Of a stretch of DNA of 64,000 nucleotides, positions 44,891 through 54,453 are shown in pieces (the stretch's first letter is position 1; each line of letters starts with the position of its first letter). The notes beneath the pieces were generated by a model. That model worked only from the letters and a program-made list of their open reading frames with translations, made no database searches and was not told the DNA's origin. Source of the stretch: Ktedonobacter sp. SOSP1-85 (GTDB taxonomy: Bacteria; Chloroflexota; Ktedonobacteria; Ktedonobacterales; Ktedonobacteraceae); assembly GCF_016587415.1 (NCBI RefSeq), contig NZ_BNJI01000001.1, positions 4,069,501 through 4,133,500 of the forward strand, in the 5' to 3' direction. The translations under genes and the position numbers were made by a program.

Positions 44891-47146
44891 CTAGAAAGGG
44901 ATGGTGAGGACGTCGTGGCCCTCACGGCCAGCCTGTACGAGTGGCGAGACGAAGAGTTCAACAGCGAAAGGCTGCTCATAGAGTGGATTGCGAAATTCGT
45001 CGGTGAAATGAACATAGAGGCGTTCACGGCGTCCAGCGACCGAGCTTTCAAAGGGCTGCATTGGAATCGTGACCTCAGCGGCGTAGCCCTTGCGTGGCAC
45101 CTGGATATCGGCCTTTTGTACGACATAGGCCAGGCGCTGGACGAGGGTGGTACGGATCTCGATATGTACCAGGTCACCCGCCGCGAGAGCACTCAGTCCA
45201 CTGAGGGGGGTATCTGCGGTCGCCTCGTCAGGAATATGCGGCTCATCGCGTCCCATGACGCTGATACGCAACGTATAGCTCTGATCTGGTTGGACACGTA
45301 GCGGAATCTCGATGAGGGCTGCGGCTGCGATATCACGGCGCTGAACACCCAGGATAAAGTGTTGCAATTGCTGGAGCACCGGGTGCTTGGCACTGGTCTC
45401 CCTGGCCTGTGTGCTCAGCGAACGAACGATGTGCGAGATTGCGGGCAGGAAGCGATCATTGACGCGCTCGCGCACACGCTGTACCAACTGGTGCTCCTTG
45501 ATTTTCGCTGGCAGCGCGTTGGATGCTGGCAGGAGTGATTTCAGGTCGGCGACCAGGCCATTGTCGTTATCCCCTCCGGCTGGTTTCTCGGGCTGGGAGG
45601 TCAAGGCTTCTTCTCGATGTGGTTGTGTCGCTGGTGCAGCCTTGGGTGTGGGCGGCAGGCTCAATGCCATTGTAGGTTGGGCATCGATGGCCTGCGTATC
45701 AATATCGGCGGTCGCCTTGGGTTGCCGCGAGAGCGCTGGCATACTGATGGTTTTCTCACTACTAATGGTTGCGATCTGCTGGGTCTTGATATCCTCAATG
45801 GCGCTTGCGGAGGCTGTTGCCGCCTCGGTCGTTGAGGCCGCCGTGTGTTCGCTGGCGTTGGCCTCCGGCTTTGGCGGGACAGCGGCCCCTGGCACGGTCT
45901 TCTCTGGTGACTGTGATTGCGATTTGGGGTGAGACCGAACAATGACGGTGGCTTCGCTATCTCTCGGAATGATAAGCGTCTTCTCGCCCTCGCTGGTGGC
46001 AGCAGAGGTTGCCTCAGAGTTAGTACCGGGCGCTGTGATAGCTTGCCTCTGCGTCGTCTGCGAGAGTGCCTGATTCTCCTGGGCAATCTGGGCGCGCTTA
46101 CGTGTCATACGGTTGGCGTTTTTCACTGGGCGCACGGGTTTGGTGCTCGAAGAGAGGTCGAGCAGGATCTCCGCGAATTCTTTGACGCTGCGAAAGCGTT
46201 TGGCTGGGTCTGTGCTTAGGGCCTTGCTCACGACCTCGTCGATCTTACTGCCAATCTGGGGATTGATCTCACGTGGCGAGGTTGAGGCGCGTTTTTTGCG
46301 CTGTGTGGTCTCGTCTGGTGCCGTCCCGGTCAGTAGGAGGTAGAGGATCGCACCCAGGCTATAGATGTCTGTGCTGTGATCATATTTGCCTTGCTGTGTC
46401 TCGGGAGCGCTGAAGGGATTGCGTGTCGTGACCTGAGTCGAGTCATCCAGCGCCGAAGCATCTAGCAAGTTCCGAATGGCGGCCGGAAGCCAGGAGACCA
46501 TCAGGGCTGGCAGGCCATCATAGACGTTACCATCCACCAGGATCGCGTGCGGATCGAGGTCGCCGAGAACAATATTTTGTTTATGCAGGCGTTCAACCAC
46601 CTTGCTCAGGCGATAACCCCAGCTAATGGCCGTATCTTCATCGGGAAGCCCCGCTTCGCTTTCCAGGAGGTCATGCAGCGTCTGGCGATGTCGGGCCTCC
46701 TGTTTCTTCTCTGCGCCCGCGAAAGGCCAGTCCGCTACCAGGTAGAGGTGCTCCTGAAAGTAGCGCAGATCTATAGCAGAGGTTAAATCGGGGATGCGTT
46801 TCTGGCGTAACAACTCACACTCTTGCTGAGCGGCTTCAAGAGCTTGTTGTTGAGCGGCTTCATCGAGCGCCGAGAGATCGATATCGCGGATGATGACCTG
46901 GTGATGCGACTGATTATCCTGGGCGAAGAGGAGTTGCACCTGACCATTGCGATGAATGAGGGAGGTGATACGATAGCGCTCAGCGATATCACTCTGATCT
47001 ATAGGGGTCATGGTTCTGACGGTTTTATCTATGCGCTGGCCGCAGGAGCCACAAAAAGTTGCGTGTGGGGGCAGGACCGCGTTGCAGTTATTGCAGCGCA
47101 CAGTCGTAGGCTGTTTCTGGTCAGATGGAGTTTGTGTTACGCTCAT
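44891..47146 (-). CDS. Zinc-ribbon protein-kinase-like protein (pseudokinase)
   Basis: The 751-residue protein starts with a zinc ribbon (CNNCNAVLPPHATFCGSCG, about 18-36), then a Ser/Thr-kinase-like domain (about 55-330). The kinase fold is recognisable (DIYSLGAILYLLLTGTAPDE, DPAKRFRSVKEFAEIL), but key residues are altered: the VAIK-type Lys reads VIIRDI, the catalytic loop is VLGDLDPHAILV instead of HRDLKPxN, and no DFG is seen. It is probably catalytically dead and acts as a scaffold. A Pro/Ser/Glu/Ala-rich linker (about 340-555) leads to a C-terminal strand-rich domain (about 600-751). No membrane segment is seen. Confidence 0.8.
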   Translation of the reverse strand: MSVTQTPSDQKQPTTVRCNNCNAVLPPHATFCGSCGQRIDKTVRTMTPIDQSDIAERYRITSLIHRNGQVQLLFAQDNQSHHQVIIRDIDLSALDEAAQQQALEAAQQECELLRQKRIPDLTSAIDLRYFQEHLYLVADWPFAGAEKKQEARHRQTLHDLLESEAGLPDEDTAISWGYRLSKVVERLHKQNIVLGDLDPHAILVDGNVYDGLPALMVSWLPAAIRNLLDASALDDSTQVTTRNPFSAPETQQGKYDHSTDIYSLGAILYLLLTGTAPDETTQRKKRASTSPREINPQIGSKIDEVVSKALSTDPAKRFRSVKEFAEILLDLSSSTKPVRPVKNANRMTRKRAQIAQENQALSQTTQRQAITAPGTNSEATSAATSEGEKTLIIPRDSEATVIVRSHPKSQSQSPEKTVPGAAVPPKPEANASEHTAASTTEAATASASAIEDIKTQQIATISSEKTISMPALSRQPKATADIDTQAIDAQPTMALSLPPTPKAAPATQPHREEALTSQPEKPAGGDNDNGLVADLKSLLPASNALPAKIKEHQLVQRVRERVNDRFLPAISHIVRSLSTQARETSAKHPVLQQLQHFILGVQRRDIAAAALIEIPLRVQPDQSYTLRISVMGRDEPHIPDEATADTPLSGLSALAAGDLVHIEIRTTLVQRLAYVVQKADIQVPRKGYAAEVTIPMQPFESSVAGRRERLYVHFTDEFRNPLYEQPFAVELFVSPLVQAGREGHDVLTIPF

Positions 47147-47710
47147 GTTCCTCTACTACGCCTTTTTACTCTAGAGTTATCGTGTCTAAGAAAATTATAG
47201 CATACCAGGTATGTACCAGAAGCGTTATCAACAGCATGTCAGATGATATTTCGCGAAGGAGGCGCGCTATAATCGCCTGCTTGGCTCAGAAGTTGGCAAA
47301 TATGCATGGCTATTGTGACACAATGAGAGTCTACAAACTAGTGTGTAGCAAATCTGGATAGAACGGGGACTACACAGAGTGATATAGGATAAACAGGGAA
47401 GTACCCGCTCTCCCGAATTTGGTGCACAAGCTGAAGGGCAGACCCCATAGTAAGTATACGTATGAGGCCGTAAAGTGGTTAAGCTTTCTCCCGCTATTAT
47501 TAAGCATAGACGTATGGGGAAGCGAAATGTTTCTCCCTAAAAAGGTGGATCTTCTGGTGGAAGTGACATGCAATTGAGAGAGAAGGCGGTTGGTGACCCG
47601 TTTCTCCCCTTGTCATGACTCCTATGTTTTGCTAGAATCCCAAATGGGATAACAGGCACTCTTCCTCCCATGTGACGAGAACCGTTACCAGGAATGACGC
47701 AAGCGCTGTC

Positions 47711-47875
47711 AGTGCAAACCCTTGCAACAGGTATAGTCTCAAAGGGGTAGCAGATCCGGGTAATGGTGACACCATCTACCAGGAGCCTTTCGTGTAATGA
47801 GAGGTAAGAGGCTCACGCGGACGTGACCTCGTACAATGATGACCCCCAGGTGTAGGCCGTTTAGGGGTTTGCACT
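47711..47875 (+). ncRNA. Candidate structured RNA, closed by 11-bp stem
   Basis: agtgcaaaccc (47711-47721) pairs perfectly with gggtttgcact (47865-47875). Inside are ggtag (47746-47750)/ctacc (47776-47780) stacked on atgg/ccat (47763-47766, 47772-47775) with a 12-nt bulge (cagatccgggta), and gagcct (47783-47788)/aggctc (47809-47814). A multibranched fold is inferred. None of the known riboswitch cores I tried (cobalamin, Moco, guanidine, c-di-GMP) nor 6S, SRP or tmRNA fits. It lies about 145 nt before nuoJ on the same strand, so a leader role is possible, but strand is not proven. Confidence 0.45.
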
Positions 47876-47886
47876 TGCCTGGCTAA

Positions 47887-47910
47887 GTAGAATACCTACT
47901 GGTATTCTAC
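47887..47910 (+). other. Perfect hairpin gtagaatacc-tact-ggtattctac
   Basis: The 10-bp arms and 4-nt loop lie just after the RNA candidate and 110 nt before nuoJ. There is no T run. It could be an operator or an expression-platform hairpin. Confidence 0.45.
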
Positions 47911-48020
47911 CGCTCGTCATGGGTGATACAATACAACTTATAGAGTACCAAATGGAATGTAATCTTCTCCTCTTGTCCAAGAACTGAAATTACGATCCGA
48001 TATTACCCGGAGGTTTTTTT

Positions 48021-48548
48021 ATGGACTTTGCCGCCCTTATGTTCTGGATCCTGGCAACGATCCTGGTGGTGGCGGCGTTAGCGGTAGTCAGCCTTCGTAA
48101 CATTGTACACAGCGCGATTGCGTTGTTTTTTGTGTTTGTGATGGCTGGTGGTATTTATATTCTGCTCAACGCCGAATTCATCGCTATTGTACAAATTCTG
48201 ATCTATGCGGGCGCAGTAACCATTTTGATCCTCTTTGCGCTGATGCTGACGCGCATTGGGGGGCTACAGCGCACAAATCCAGCGAACAGGCTCTGGTGGA
48301 TTGCAGCCATCATCAGCGCCTTTGTTGGCGGAAGCATTTTGTACGGCTTATTCAATAGCCCGCTTGCGATTTCAAATACCAGCACTGGCGGGGCACATAC
48401 GCTACCTGCCCACATTAATAATGTTGTTGCGATTGGGCAATTGCTTTACAGCCCCACGTCCTATAGCTACGTCCTGCCCTTCGAAATTGCCTCTGTGGTG
48501 CTGCTGGTAGCGATTGTGGGCGCGATTGTTATCGGTAGAGAGGATTAA
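48021..48548 (+). CDS. nuoJ: NADH-quinone oxidoreductase subunit J
   Basis: NuoJ is a membrane-arm subunit of complex I. Five hydrophobic segments and the typical start (FWILATILVVAALAVVSLRN), then AEFIAIVQILIYAGAVTILI, which contains the pi-bulge helix, identify it. An excellent cggaggt site precedes the ATG. It is the first gene of a five-gene run J-K-L-M-N. The usual nuoA-I genes do not come before it, which is uncommon. Confidence 0.92.
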   Translation: MDFAALMFWILATILVVAALAVVSLRNIVHSAIALFFVFVMAGGIYILLNAEFIAIVQILIYAGAVTILILFALMLTRIGGLQRTNPANRLWWIAAIISAFVGGSILYGLFNSPLAISNTSTGGAHTLPAHINNVVAIGQLLYSPTSYSYVLPFEIASVVLLVAIVGAIVIGRED

Positions 48549-48554
48549 GAGGCT

Positions 48555-48878
48555 ATGCATCTGACGCTAAACCACTTTCTGGTACTGGGTGCCATCCTTT
48601 TTTGTATTGGGCTGTATGGCGCAATTGCCAAGCGCAATGCTATCGCAGTATTGATGGGCATCGAGGTGATGCTCAATGCCGTTAATGTCACAATGGTTGG
48701 TTTTTCCTACTTCAACCAGGTGCAACCCTACGCGAAATATCTGACCGGTCAAATCTTCGCTATCTTCATTATTACTGTAGCTGCCGCTGAGGCCGCTGTC
48801 GCGCTGGCGATGGTCATTGCCATCTACCGCAAACGTGACACGGTGGATGTTGGCGAAATCAACGTGCTGAAGTTTTAG
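48555..48878 (+). CDS. nuoK: NADH-quinone oxidoreductase subunit K
   Basis: NuoK is a three-helix membrane subunit related to MrpC. Typical features are HFLVLGAILFCIGLYGA, RNAIAVLMGIEVMLNAVN with its conserved Glu, and AAAEAAVALAMVIAIYR with the second Glu. These Glu residues lie on the central proton path. The start is 6 nt after nuoJ. Confidence 0.94.
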   Translation: MHLTLNHFLVLGAILFCIGLYGAIAKRNAIAVLMGIEVMLNAVNVTMVGFSYFNQVQPYAKYLTGQIFAIFIITVAAAEAAVALAMVIAIYRKRDTVDVGEINVLKF

Positions 48879-48964
48879 TGCCGTCCGGGTCGCAAAAGAG
48901 AAAGGAGTAGTGCGCCTCCCCTGTCCTGTAGGGTTGTGACTGTTCGCGCACGGTGTTAATTAGT

Positions 48965-51091
48965 ATGGATTCGTTGTATACCTATTCCTGGCTGATCCTG
49001 TTTGCTCCGCTCCTGGCCTTTGTGGTCATCATCTTCGGTACGCGCGTCCTGGATCTCCTGGGTCGACCACGTGCTGAGGTGCCCGCAGGTGGGCATGGAG
49101 AACATGGGCATGCAGACGCAGCCCACGGCGGGGAGAGTCATGGTGGCCATGATGCACATGGCGAAGATGACGATGAAGACCCCAAAATCCCTCATCTTTC
49201 AGTCTGGGCCAAGGCAAGTGCCTATGCCGCGATCCTGATTATGGCCCTGGCCTGTGCTTATTCCTGGGTGCTGCTGTTTAATACGGCCATCCATCCTGAA
49301 GCGCTTCGTAATAGTCTGACGGTCTTCCAGTATGACTGGGTGGCCTTCGGCAATTTGAAATACCAGGTGGCCTTCCAGATTGATAATCTGGCGGTGACGA
49401 TGCTGGTCGTAGTGACGACTGTTACCCTGTTGGTGCAGTTCTATTCTCAGGGCTATATGGAGAACTCGGCGGGTTATGCTCGCTTCTACTCCTACCTGTC
49501 ACTATTTGCCTTTTCAATGCTGGTGATCGTCTTCTCCCGCAACTTCCTGGTCATCTTTACCGGGTGGGAACTGGTAGGTCTGAGCTCATATCTGCTCATC
49601 GGCTTCTGGATCAATAAACGTGCCAAGCCCGAGGAGCAGCGTCCCTCGCCCGCGAGCGCTTCGCTGCAAGCCTTTGTTACCAACCGCGTCGGCGACGTGG
49701 GTTTCATCATCGGTATCATGATTCTCTTCGCGCATGCCGGCTCCTTCGAGTTCTCCCAGATCCAGGCTTCAACCGCAAGCATGGATAAGGGCCTGCTGGC
49801 GGTGGCGATGATCCTGGTTTTCTGTGGTGCGATTGGTAAGTCGGCGCAGTTCCCGCTGCACGTCTGGCTCCCCTCGGCAATGGAAGGTCCTACCCCTGTT
49901 AGCGCGCTGATCCACGCGGCAACCATGGTCGCCGCTGGTGTCTACATGGTCGCGCGTACCTTCCCGCTCTTCGCGGCCGCTGATCCTATTGCCTTCCATG
50001 TTGTGGCCTGGGTTGGTGCCTTCACGGCCTTCTTCGCGGCAACAATTGCCCTGGTCCAGTCGGACTTCAAGCGCGTGCTGGCCTTCTCGACTATTAGCCA
50101 GCTGGGCTATATGTTCGTTGGCCTGGGTGTGGCTGGTCCCGAGTATGGTGCCGGCCCTGGTATGTTCCACCTGTTCACGCACGCCTTCTTCAAGGCCTTG
50201 CTCTTCCTGGGTGCCGGTAGTGTGCTGCATGGTCTGCACCACGCGATGCACCGCGAGGTGCAGGATACGCGCCTGATGGGTGGCCTGGCGACTCGTATGC
50301 CGATTACCGCGGCAACGTGGTTGATCGCGACGTTGGCCATTTCGGGTTTCCCCTTCTTCTCGGGTTTCTTTAGTAAAGAGACCATCATTGGCCTGGCTTT
50401 TGAGCAACACGACTGGTTCTCCTATATCCTCACGCTGGCGACTGCTGGCCTGACCGCCTTCTACATGCTGCGGGCCTTCATCCTGGCCTTCGGTGGCCCA
50501 GATGGCAAGTTCTTTGGCCTGTGGGGCGGTACCTATCGTGGCGAGGGCCACGTCCACGAATCTCCGCTGACGATGACCATTCCGCTGATGCTGCTGGCGA
50601 TTCCTTCTATCGCAGCTGGTTATTGGACCGGGTTCTTCAAGTACCTGAATCCCGATGCCCCAAGCCTGGATATCTCACACATGCTGACATCAATTGATAC
50701 CTGGGTTGGTGTGGTGGTCTCCCTGGCGGGATTGGTGACGGCCCTGGTAATGTATGGCCGCACAGAGCCGGCGAAGATAGACGCCTTTGTGCAGAGAAGT
50801 GCCTTCCTGCGCACCGTGCATCGCGTGCTCTTTAACCGCTACTACATTGACGACCTGTACAACTGGTTTGTGCGCTATGCCGTCCTGGGTATCTCCTACC
50901 TGGCGCAGGCCTTCGATACCTACGTGGTCGATGGCATTGTGAACGGAGCGGCTAGCGTGGTGACGCTCTTCGGTCGCGGCGCTCGTCGCGTCGAGACGGG
51001 TCGCGTTCAGGCGTACATGGTTGGCTTCTTCGGCGGCGTGGCAGTGCTCGCAGTGCTCGCCTTTGTCCTGATCACGTTTGCGAGAGGATAA
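48965..51091 (+). CDS. nuoL: NADH-quinone oxidoreductase subunit L
   Basis: NuoL is the largest antiporter-like proton-pumping subunit, with about 16 membrane segments and the long lateral helix near its C-terminus. FTGWELVGLSSYLLIGFW, the DVGFIIGIMILF region and PLHVWLPSAMEGPTPVSALI are diagnostic. The start at 48965 is preferred over a GTG at 48953. An unusual loop after the first helix (about 41-73) is rich in His and Asp/Glu (seven His, ends HGEDDDEDPK) and is not part of standard NuoL. Confidence 0.94.
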   Translation: MDSLYTYSWLILFAPLLAFVVIIFGTRVLDLLGRPRAEVPAGGHGEHGHADAAHGGESHGGHDAHGEDDDEDPKIPHLSVWAKASAYAAILIMALACAYSWVLLFNTAIHPEALRNSLTVFQYDWVAFGNLKYQVAFQIDNLAVTMLVVVTTVTLLVQFYSQGYMENSAGYARFYSYLSLFAFSMLVIVFSRNFLVIFTGWELVGLSSYLLIGFWINKRAKPEEQRPSPASASLQAFVTNRVGDVGFIIGIMILFAHAGSFEFSQIQASTASMDKGLLAVAMILVFCGAIGKSAQFPLHVWLPSAMEGPTPVSALIHAATMVAAGVYMVARTFPLFAAADPIAFHVVAWVGAFTAFFAATIALVQSDFKRVLAFSTISQLGYMFVGLGVAGPEYGAGPGMFHLFTHAFFKALLFLGAGSVLHGLHHAMHREVQDTRLMGGLATRMPITAATWLIATLAISGFPFFSGFFSKETIIGLAFEQHDWFSYILTLATAGLTAFYMLRAFILAFGGPDGKFFGLWGGTYRGEGHVHESPLTMTIPLMLLAIPSIAAGYWTGFFKYLNPDAPSLDISHMLTSIDTWVGVVVSLAGLVTALVMYGRTEPAKIDAFVQRSAFLRTVHRVLFNRYYIDDLYNWFVRYAVLGISYLAQAFDTYVVDGIVNGAASVVTLFGRGARRVETGRVQAYMVGFFGGVAVLAVLAFVLITFARG

Positions 51092-51100
51092 TAGAGGATC

Positions 51101-52714
51101 ATGACGGCTTTACAACAAATTTTCGGCAGTGATCTTACCTGGATTATCCTGCTACCAATCCTTGGTTCGATTGTGGTATACCTTACACCATCAAAGGCTG
51201 CTCGCTGGGTTGCCCTGGTGGTTGCAGTGGCTGTTTTTGCTCTGACACTGTCTACTTGGTATAGAATTCAAGCGAGTGGTCAGGGATTTGGCGATTTAAC
51301 CCACCTGCGGGATTCAGTCAATGTGCCCTGGATTCGTTTCCAGGCAGGTAAGATTCAGTTCAATGTGGATTACTTCCTGGGGATCGATGGCCTGAGCCTC
51401 CCCCTGGTGATTTTAAATGCTTTCTTGACCGTGCTGGCGATTATCGGCGGCTGGAAGAAGACACGCGTCAAAGATTACCTGGCGCTGATCCTCTTCCTGG
51501 AAGGTGGCGTCATGGGCGTCTTTATGGCCCTGGACTTCTTCCTGTTCTTCCTCTTCTGGGAGATTGAGCTGGCGCCGATGTTCCTCCTGATCGGTGTCTG
51601 GGGTAACGAGCAGCTGAAGCACGGGGTCCCTGGTCGCGTCTATTCGGCCTGGAAGTTCCTGCTGTATACCTTCTTCGGCAGTATCTTCATGCTGGTGGGT
51701 ATCCTGCTACTCTACTTCAACAATGTAGGCCTTCCTGGCGCAACGGCGACCGCCAATATGGCGTACTTCGCCGATCCCACGCACATGGTGAGGGGCACGA
51801 TTGCCCTGCCGTTCCTGGGCGTGACCGCGAGCCTGCAACTGGTGGTTTTCCTGCTGATCTTCGTAGCCTTCGCCGTGAAGATCCCGATGTTCCCCTTCCA
51901 TACCTGGCTTCCAGACGCGCACACCGATGCGCCGACCGAGGTCAGTGTGATCCTGGCTGGTATCCTGCTGAAGATGGGTGCCTATGGTCTGATTCGCATC
52001 TGCCTCACGCTCTTCCCTCAGGGAGTGCATGACTTCGCGGGCTGGCTGGCAGTGATCGCAATCATCAACATCATCTACGGTGCGCTGATCTGCCTGGTGC
52101 AGAGAGATATGAAGAAGCTGATCGCGTATTCAAGCGTTAGCCACATGGGGATTGTGCTGCTGGGCGTGGCCGCGGCGGCTGGCACGGGCGATATCGCCTT
52201 CCGCCAGGCGGCGCTGACGGGCGCGACTGTTCAGCTCTTTAGCCATGGTATCATCTCTGGTCTGCTCTTCTTCTGTGTCGGCGTCATCTACGACGTGGCG
52301 CATACACGTGAGATCTCGGCCTTTGGTGGTGTGGCGAAGCGTATGCCGATTCTGGGCACGATCTTTGTCTTCGCCGCGATGGCTTCGGCGGGCCTGCCTG
52401 GCCTGGCTGGCTTTGTCGCGGAATACATGGTCTTCACCAGTAGCTTCAAGATCTGGACCGTTGTGACGATTATCAGCGTCTTCACCATGATCTTCACCGC
52501 GGGCTACCTGCTGTGGATGATGAAGCGCGTCTTCTTTGGTCCATTTAACAAGAAATGGGATTGGCTGCCCGATGCAAGCCCCCGCGAGATGATTCCGCTC
52601 TTTGCGCTCGCTGGCTTGATTGTGATCATTGGTGTCTATCCCAAGCTGCTCATTGATGTGATTACACCCAGCCTGTCCCATATCATGCAACTGGCTGTGG
52701 CAACGATAAAGTAA
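51101..52714 (+). CDS. nuoM: NADH-quinone oxidoreductase subunit M
   Basis: NuoM is the second antiporter-like pumping subunit. FFLFFLFWEIELAPMFLLIG holds the key Glu, and FAVKIPMFPFHTWLPDAHTD and RDMKKLIAYSSVSHMGIVLL are family marks. It has about 14 membrane segments, and length 537 is normal. It starts 9 nt after nuoL. Confidence 0.95.
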   Translation: MTALQQIFGSDLTWIILLPILGSIVVYLTPSKAARWVALVVAVAVFALTLSTWYRIQASGQGFGDLTHLRDSVNVPWIRFQAGKIQFNVDYFLGIDGLSLPLVILNAFLTVLAIIGGWKKTRVKDYLALILFLEGGVMGVFMALDFFLFFLFWEIELAPMFLLIGVWGNEQLKHGVPGRVYSAWKFLLYTFFGSIFMLVGILLLYFNNVGLPGATATANMAYFADPTHMVRGTIALPFLGVTASLQLVVFLLIFVAFAVKIPMFPFHTWLPDAHTDAPTEVSVILAGILLKMGAYGLIRICLTLFPQGVHDFAGWLAVIAIINIIYGALICLVQRDMKKLIAYSSVSHMGIVLLGVAAAAGTGDIAFRQAALTGATVQLFSHGIISGLLFFCVGVIYDVAHTREISAFGGVAKRMPILGTIFVFAAMASAGLPGLAGFVAEYMVFTSSFKIWTVVTIISVFTMIFTAGYLLWMMKRVFFGPFNKKWDWLPDASPREMIPLFALAGLIVIIGVYPKLLIDVITPSLSHIMQLAVATIK

Positions 52715-52773
52715 GGTCGCCTTGATCGTGGCTGGATCTCGCAGGGTCCACCACGATCAACCAAGGAGTTCGT

Positions 52774-54240
52774 ATGCTTATTCAACCTTTTAGTCTCTAC
52801 CTGGTCTCACCAGAGCTCAGCTTACTGGTGATGGCGCTGGTGGTGATGGCGGTCGACCTTTTTGTCAAAAGCCGCAGAGTCATCGCCGGGGTCGCGCTGG
52901 TGGGACTTCTGATCTCCGCGGGGTTCACGATCTCTCTGGCCCTGACGCACACGGGAACGCAGAAGGCGTTCAGCAATATGCTGATCGTAGATACGTATTC
53001 GCTCTTTTTTAAGGTTATCTTCCTGGTGATCGCTGCGGTTATGGCGCTCACCTCCTATGAATATGTCGGCAAGTATATAAAGGCGACCGGCGAGTTCTAC
53101 GCGCTCCTGCTTTTCTCTACCGTTGGCATGATGTTCATGGCGAGCACGACTGAGCTGATTACGATCTATATCGCGCTTGAGCTGACCAGTATTCCGCTGT
53201 ATGTCATGGCGGGTATGCTGCGCCATGATGAGCGCTCTGCCGAGGCGGCAGTGAAATATGTGCTGCTCGGTGCGATGTCTTCGGCTATCTTGCTCTACGG
53301 TTTCGCGCTGCTGTATGGCCTGACGGGTACAACCGACCTGGCTGGTATCGCGGCCTCCTTCTCCAAGATTGCTCAGGGCAATATGGTCGTCATCGTCGCC
53401 AATATCCTGATCCTGGCTGGCTTTGGTTTCAAGATCTCCGCGGTGCCGTTCCACATGTGGGCGCCAGATATCTACGAGGGCTCGCCAACGCCCGCTACGG
53501 CCTTCTTCTCAGTTGGCTCAAAGGCGGCTGGCTTCGCGGCCCTGATTCGCGTCTTCATGTTTGGTGGCCTCAATGCGGTTGATGTCTCAACGTCGGTCAT
53601 CGCGTTCTCTATCGTTGCCGTCCTGACCATGACGCTGGGTAACCTCGTCGCGGCGGTGCAGAGCAACGTCAAGCGCATGATGGCTTATTCGAGCATCGCG
53701 CAGGCGGGCTATATCCTGGTGGGCTTTATCGGTAGCTTCGCAACCAATCGCCCTGAGGGCAATAGCTCGGTCCTCTTCTTCATCCTGGTCTATGTGATCA
53801 CTAACCTGGGCGCCTTCGCGGGCATCATCGCCCTGGCAAACCTGACGGGTGGTGAGCGCATCGAGGACTTCCGTGGCCTCTGGCAGCGTTCGCCTGCGCT
53901 GAGCCTGGGGACGGCTCTCTGTCTGCTCTCGCTGGCGGGTATCCCGCCCATGGCTGGTTTCTGGAGTAAGGTCTTCCTCTTCTCCGCCGCCTGGAGCCTG
54001 GGTCAGTCCTGGCTGGTGATTGTGGCGCTGCTCAACAGCGTTGTCTCGCTGGTCTACTATGGCCGCATCATCAAGGTCATGTTCTTTGACAAGCCCGTCA
54101 AGGAAGACCGCCTGGTGCCAACCATGGGCCTGAGCACAGCCCTGCTCTTAACCACGGTGGCGCTGATCGTTATCACCTTTGTGGCGCAAGTCTTCCTCAA
54201 TGTCGCCAGTCCGGCTGCGAGCATCCTGCTCGCTCGCTAA
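52774..54240 (+). CDS. nuoN: NADH-quinone oxidoreductase subunit N
   Basis: NuoN is the third antiporter-like subunit. Visible are IYIALELTSIPLYVMAGM (key Glu), FGFKISAVPFHMWAPDIYEG and VKRMMAYSSIAQAGYILVG. It has about 14 membrane segments and 488 residues. An aaggag site precedes the ATG, 59 nt after nuoM. It ends the run and is followed by a 28-bp hairpin terminator. Confidence 0.95.
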   Translation: MLIQPFSLYLVSPELSLLVMALVVMAVDLFVKSRRVIAGVALVGLLISAGFTISLALTHTGTQKAFSNMLIVDTYSLFFKVIFLVIAAVMALTSYEYVGKYIKATGEFYALLLFSTVGMMFMASTTELITIYIALELTSIPLYVMAGMLRHDERSAEAAVKYVLLGAMSSAILLYGFALLYGLTGTTDLAGIAASFSKIAQGNMVVIVANILILAGFGFKISAVPFHMWAPDIYEGSPTPATAFFSVGSKAAGFAALIRVFMFGGLNAVDVSTSVIAFSIVAVLTMTLGNLVAAVQSNVKRMMAYSSIAQAGYILVGFIGSFATNRPEGNSSVLFFILVYVITNLGAFAGIIALANLTGGERIEDFRGLWQRSPALSLGTALCLLSLAGIPPMAGFWSKVFLFSAAWSLGQSWLVIVALLNSVVSLVYYGRIIKVMFFDKPVKEDRLVPTMGLSTALLLTTVALIVITFVAQVFLNVASPAASILLAR

Positions 54241-54265
54241 GCGTGATTCTGTAAGCTTGCCTTCA

Positions 54266-54327
54266 AATAGAGAATATGGAGAGGGCTGGTAGGCATCCAC
54301 CTACCAGCCCTCTCCATATTCTCTATT
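54266..54327 (+). terminator. 28-bp perfect hairpin after nuoN
   Basis: Arms at 54266-54293 and 54300-54327 are complementary over 28 bp with a 6-nt loop (catcca). It lies 25 nt after the nuoN stop. The tail has only a few T, but the stem is very strong. Confidence 0.75.
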
Positions 54328-54453
54328 CCTGAGCGACGCAGGCGCGAAGCGTCTTGAGCATCCTGAAGCGCTACAGCGTGACCGCCATTTGTGTTATACT
54401 ATGCAGTAAGAAGAATTGTACACTCAGCAAAAATAACAAGAGAAATTGGTAAA

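Larger units (their letters stand above)
47147..48020. other. Long intergenic region before nuoJ
   Basis: These 874 bases have no convincing gene; short frames here lack ribosome sites and family likeness. They include a structured-RNA candidate (47711-47875), a perfect hairpin (47887-47910) and atccc-aaat-gggat (47637-47650). A promoter for the nuo genes must lie here, but I cannot place it with confidence. Confidence 0.5.

Noticed and set aside
47370..47573. Small minus-strand gene in the nuo leader gap
   Set aside because: There is no ribosome site and no family likeness; the region fits non-coding DNA better.
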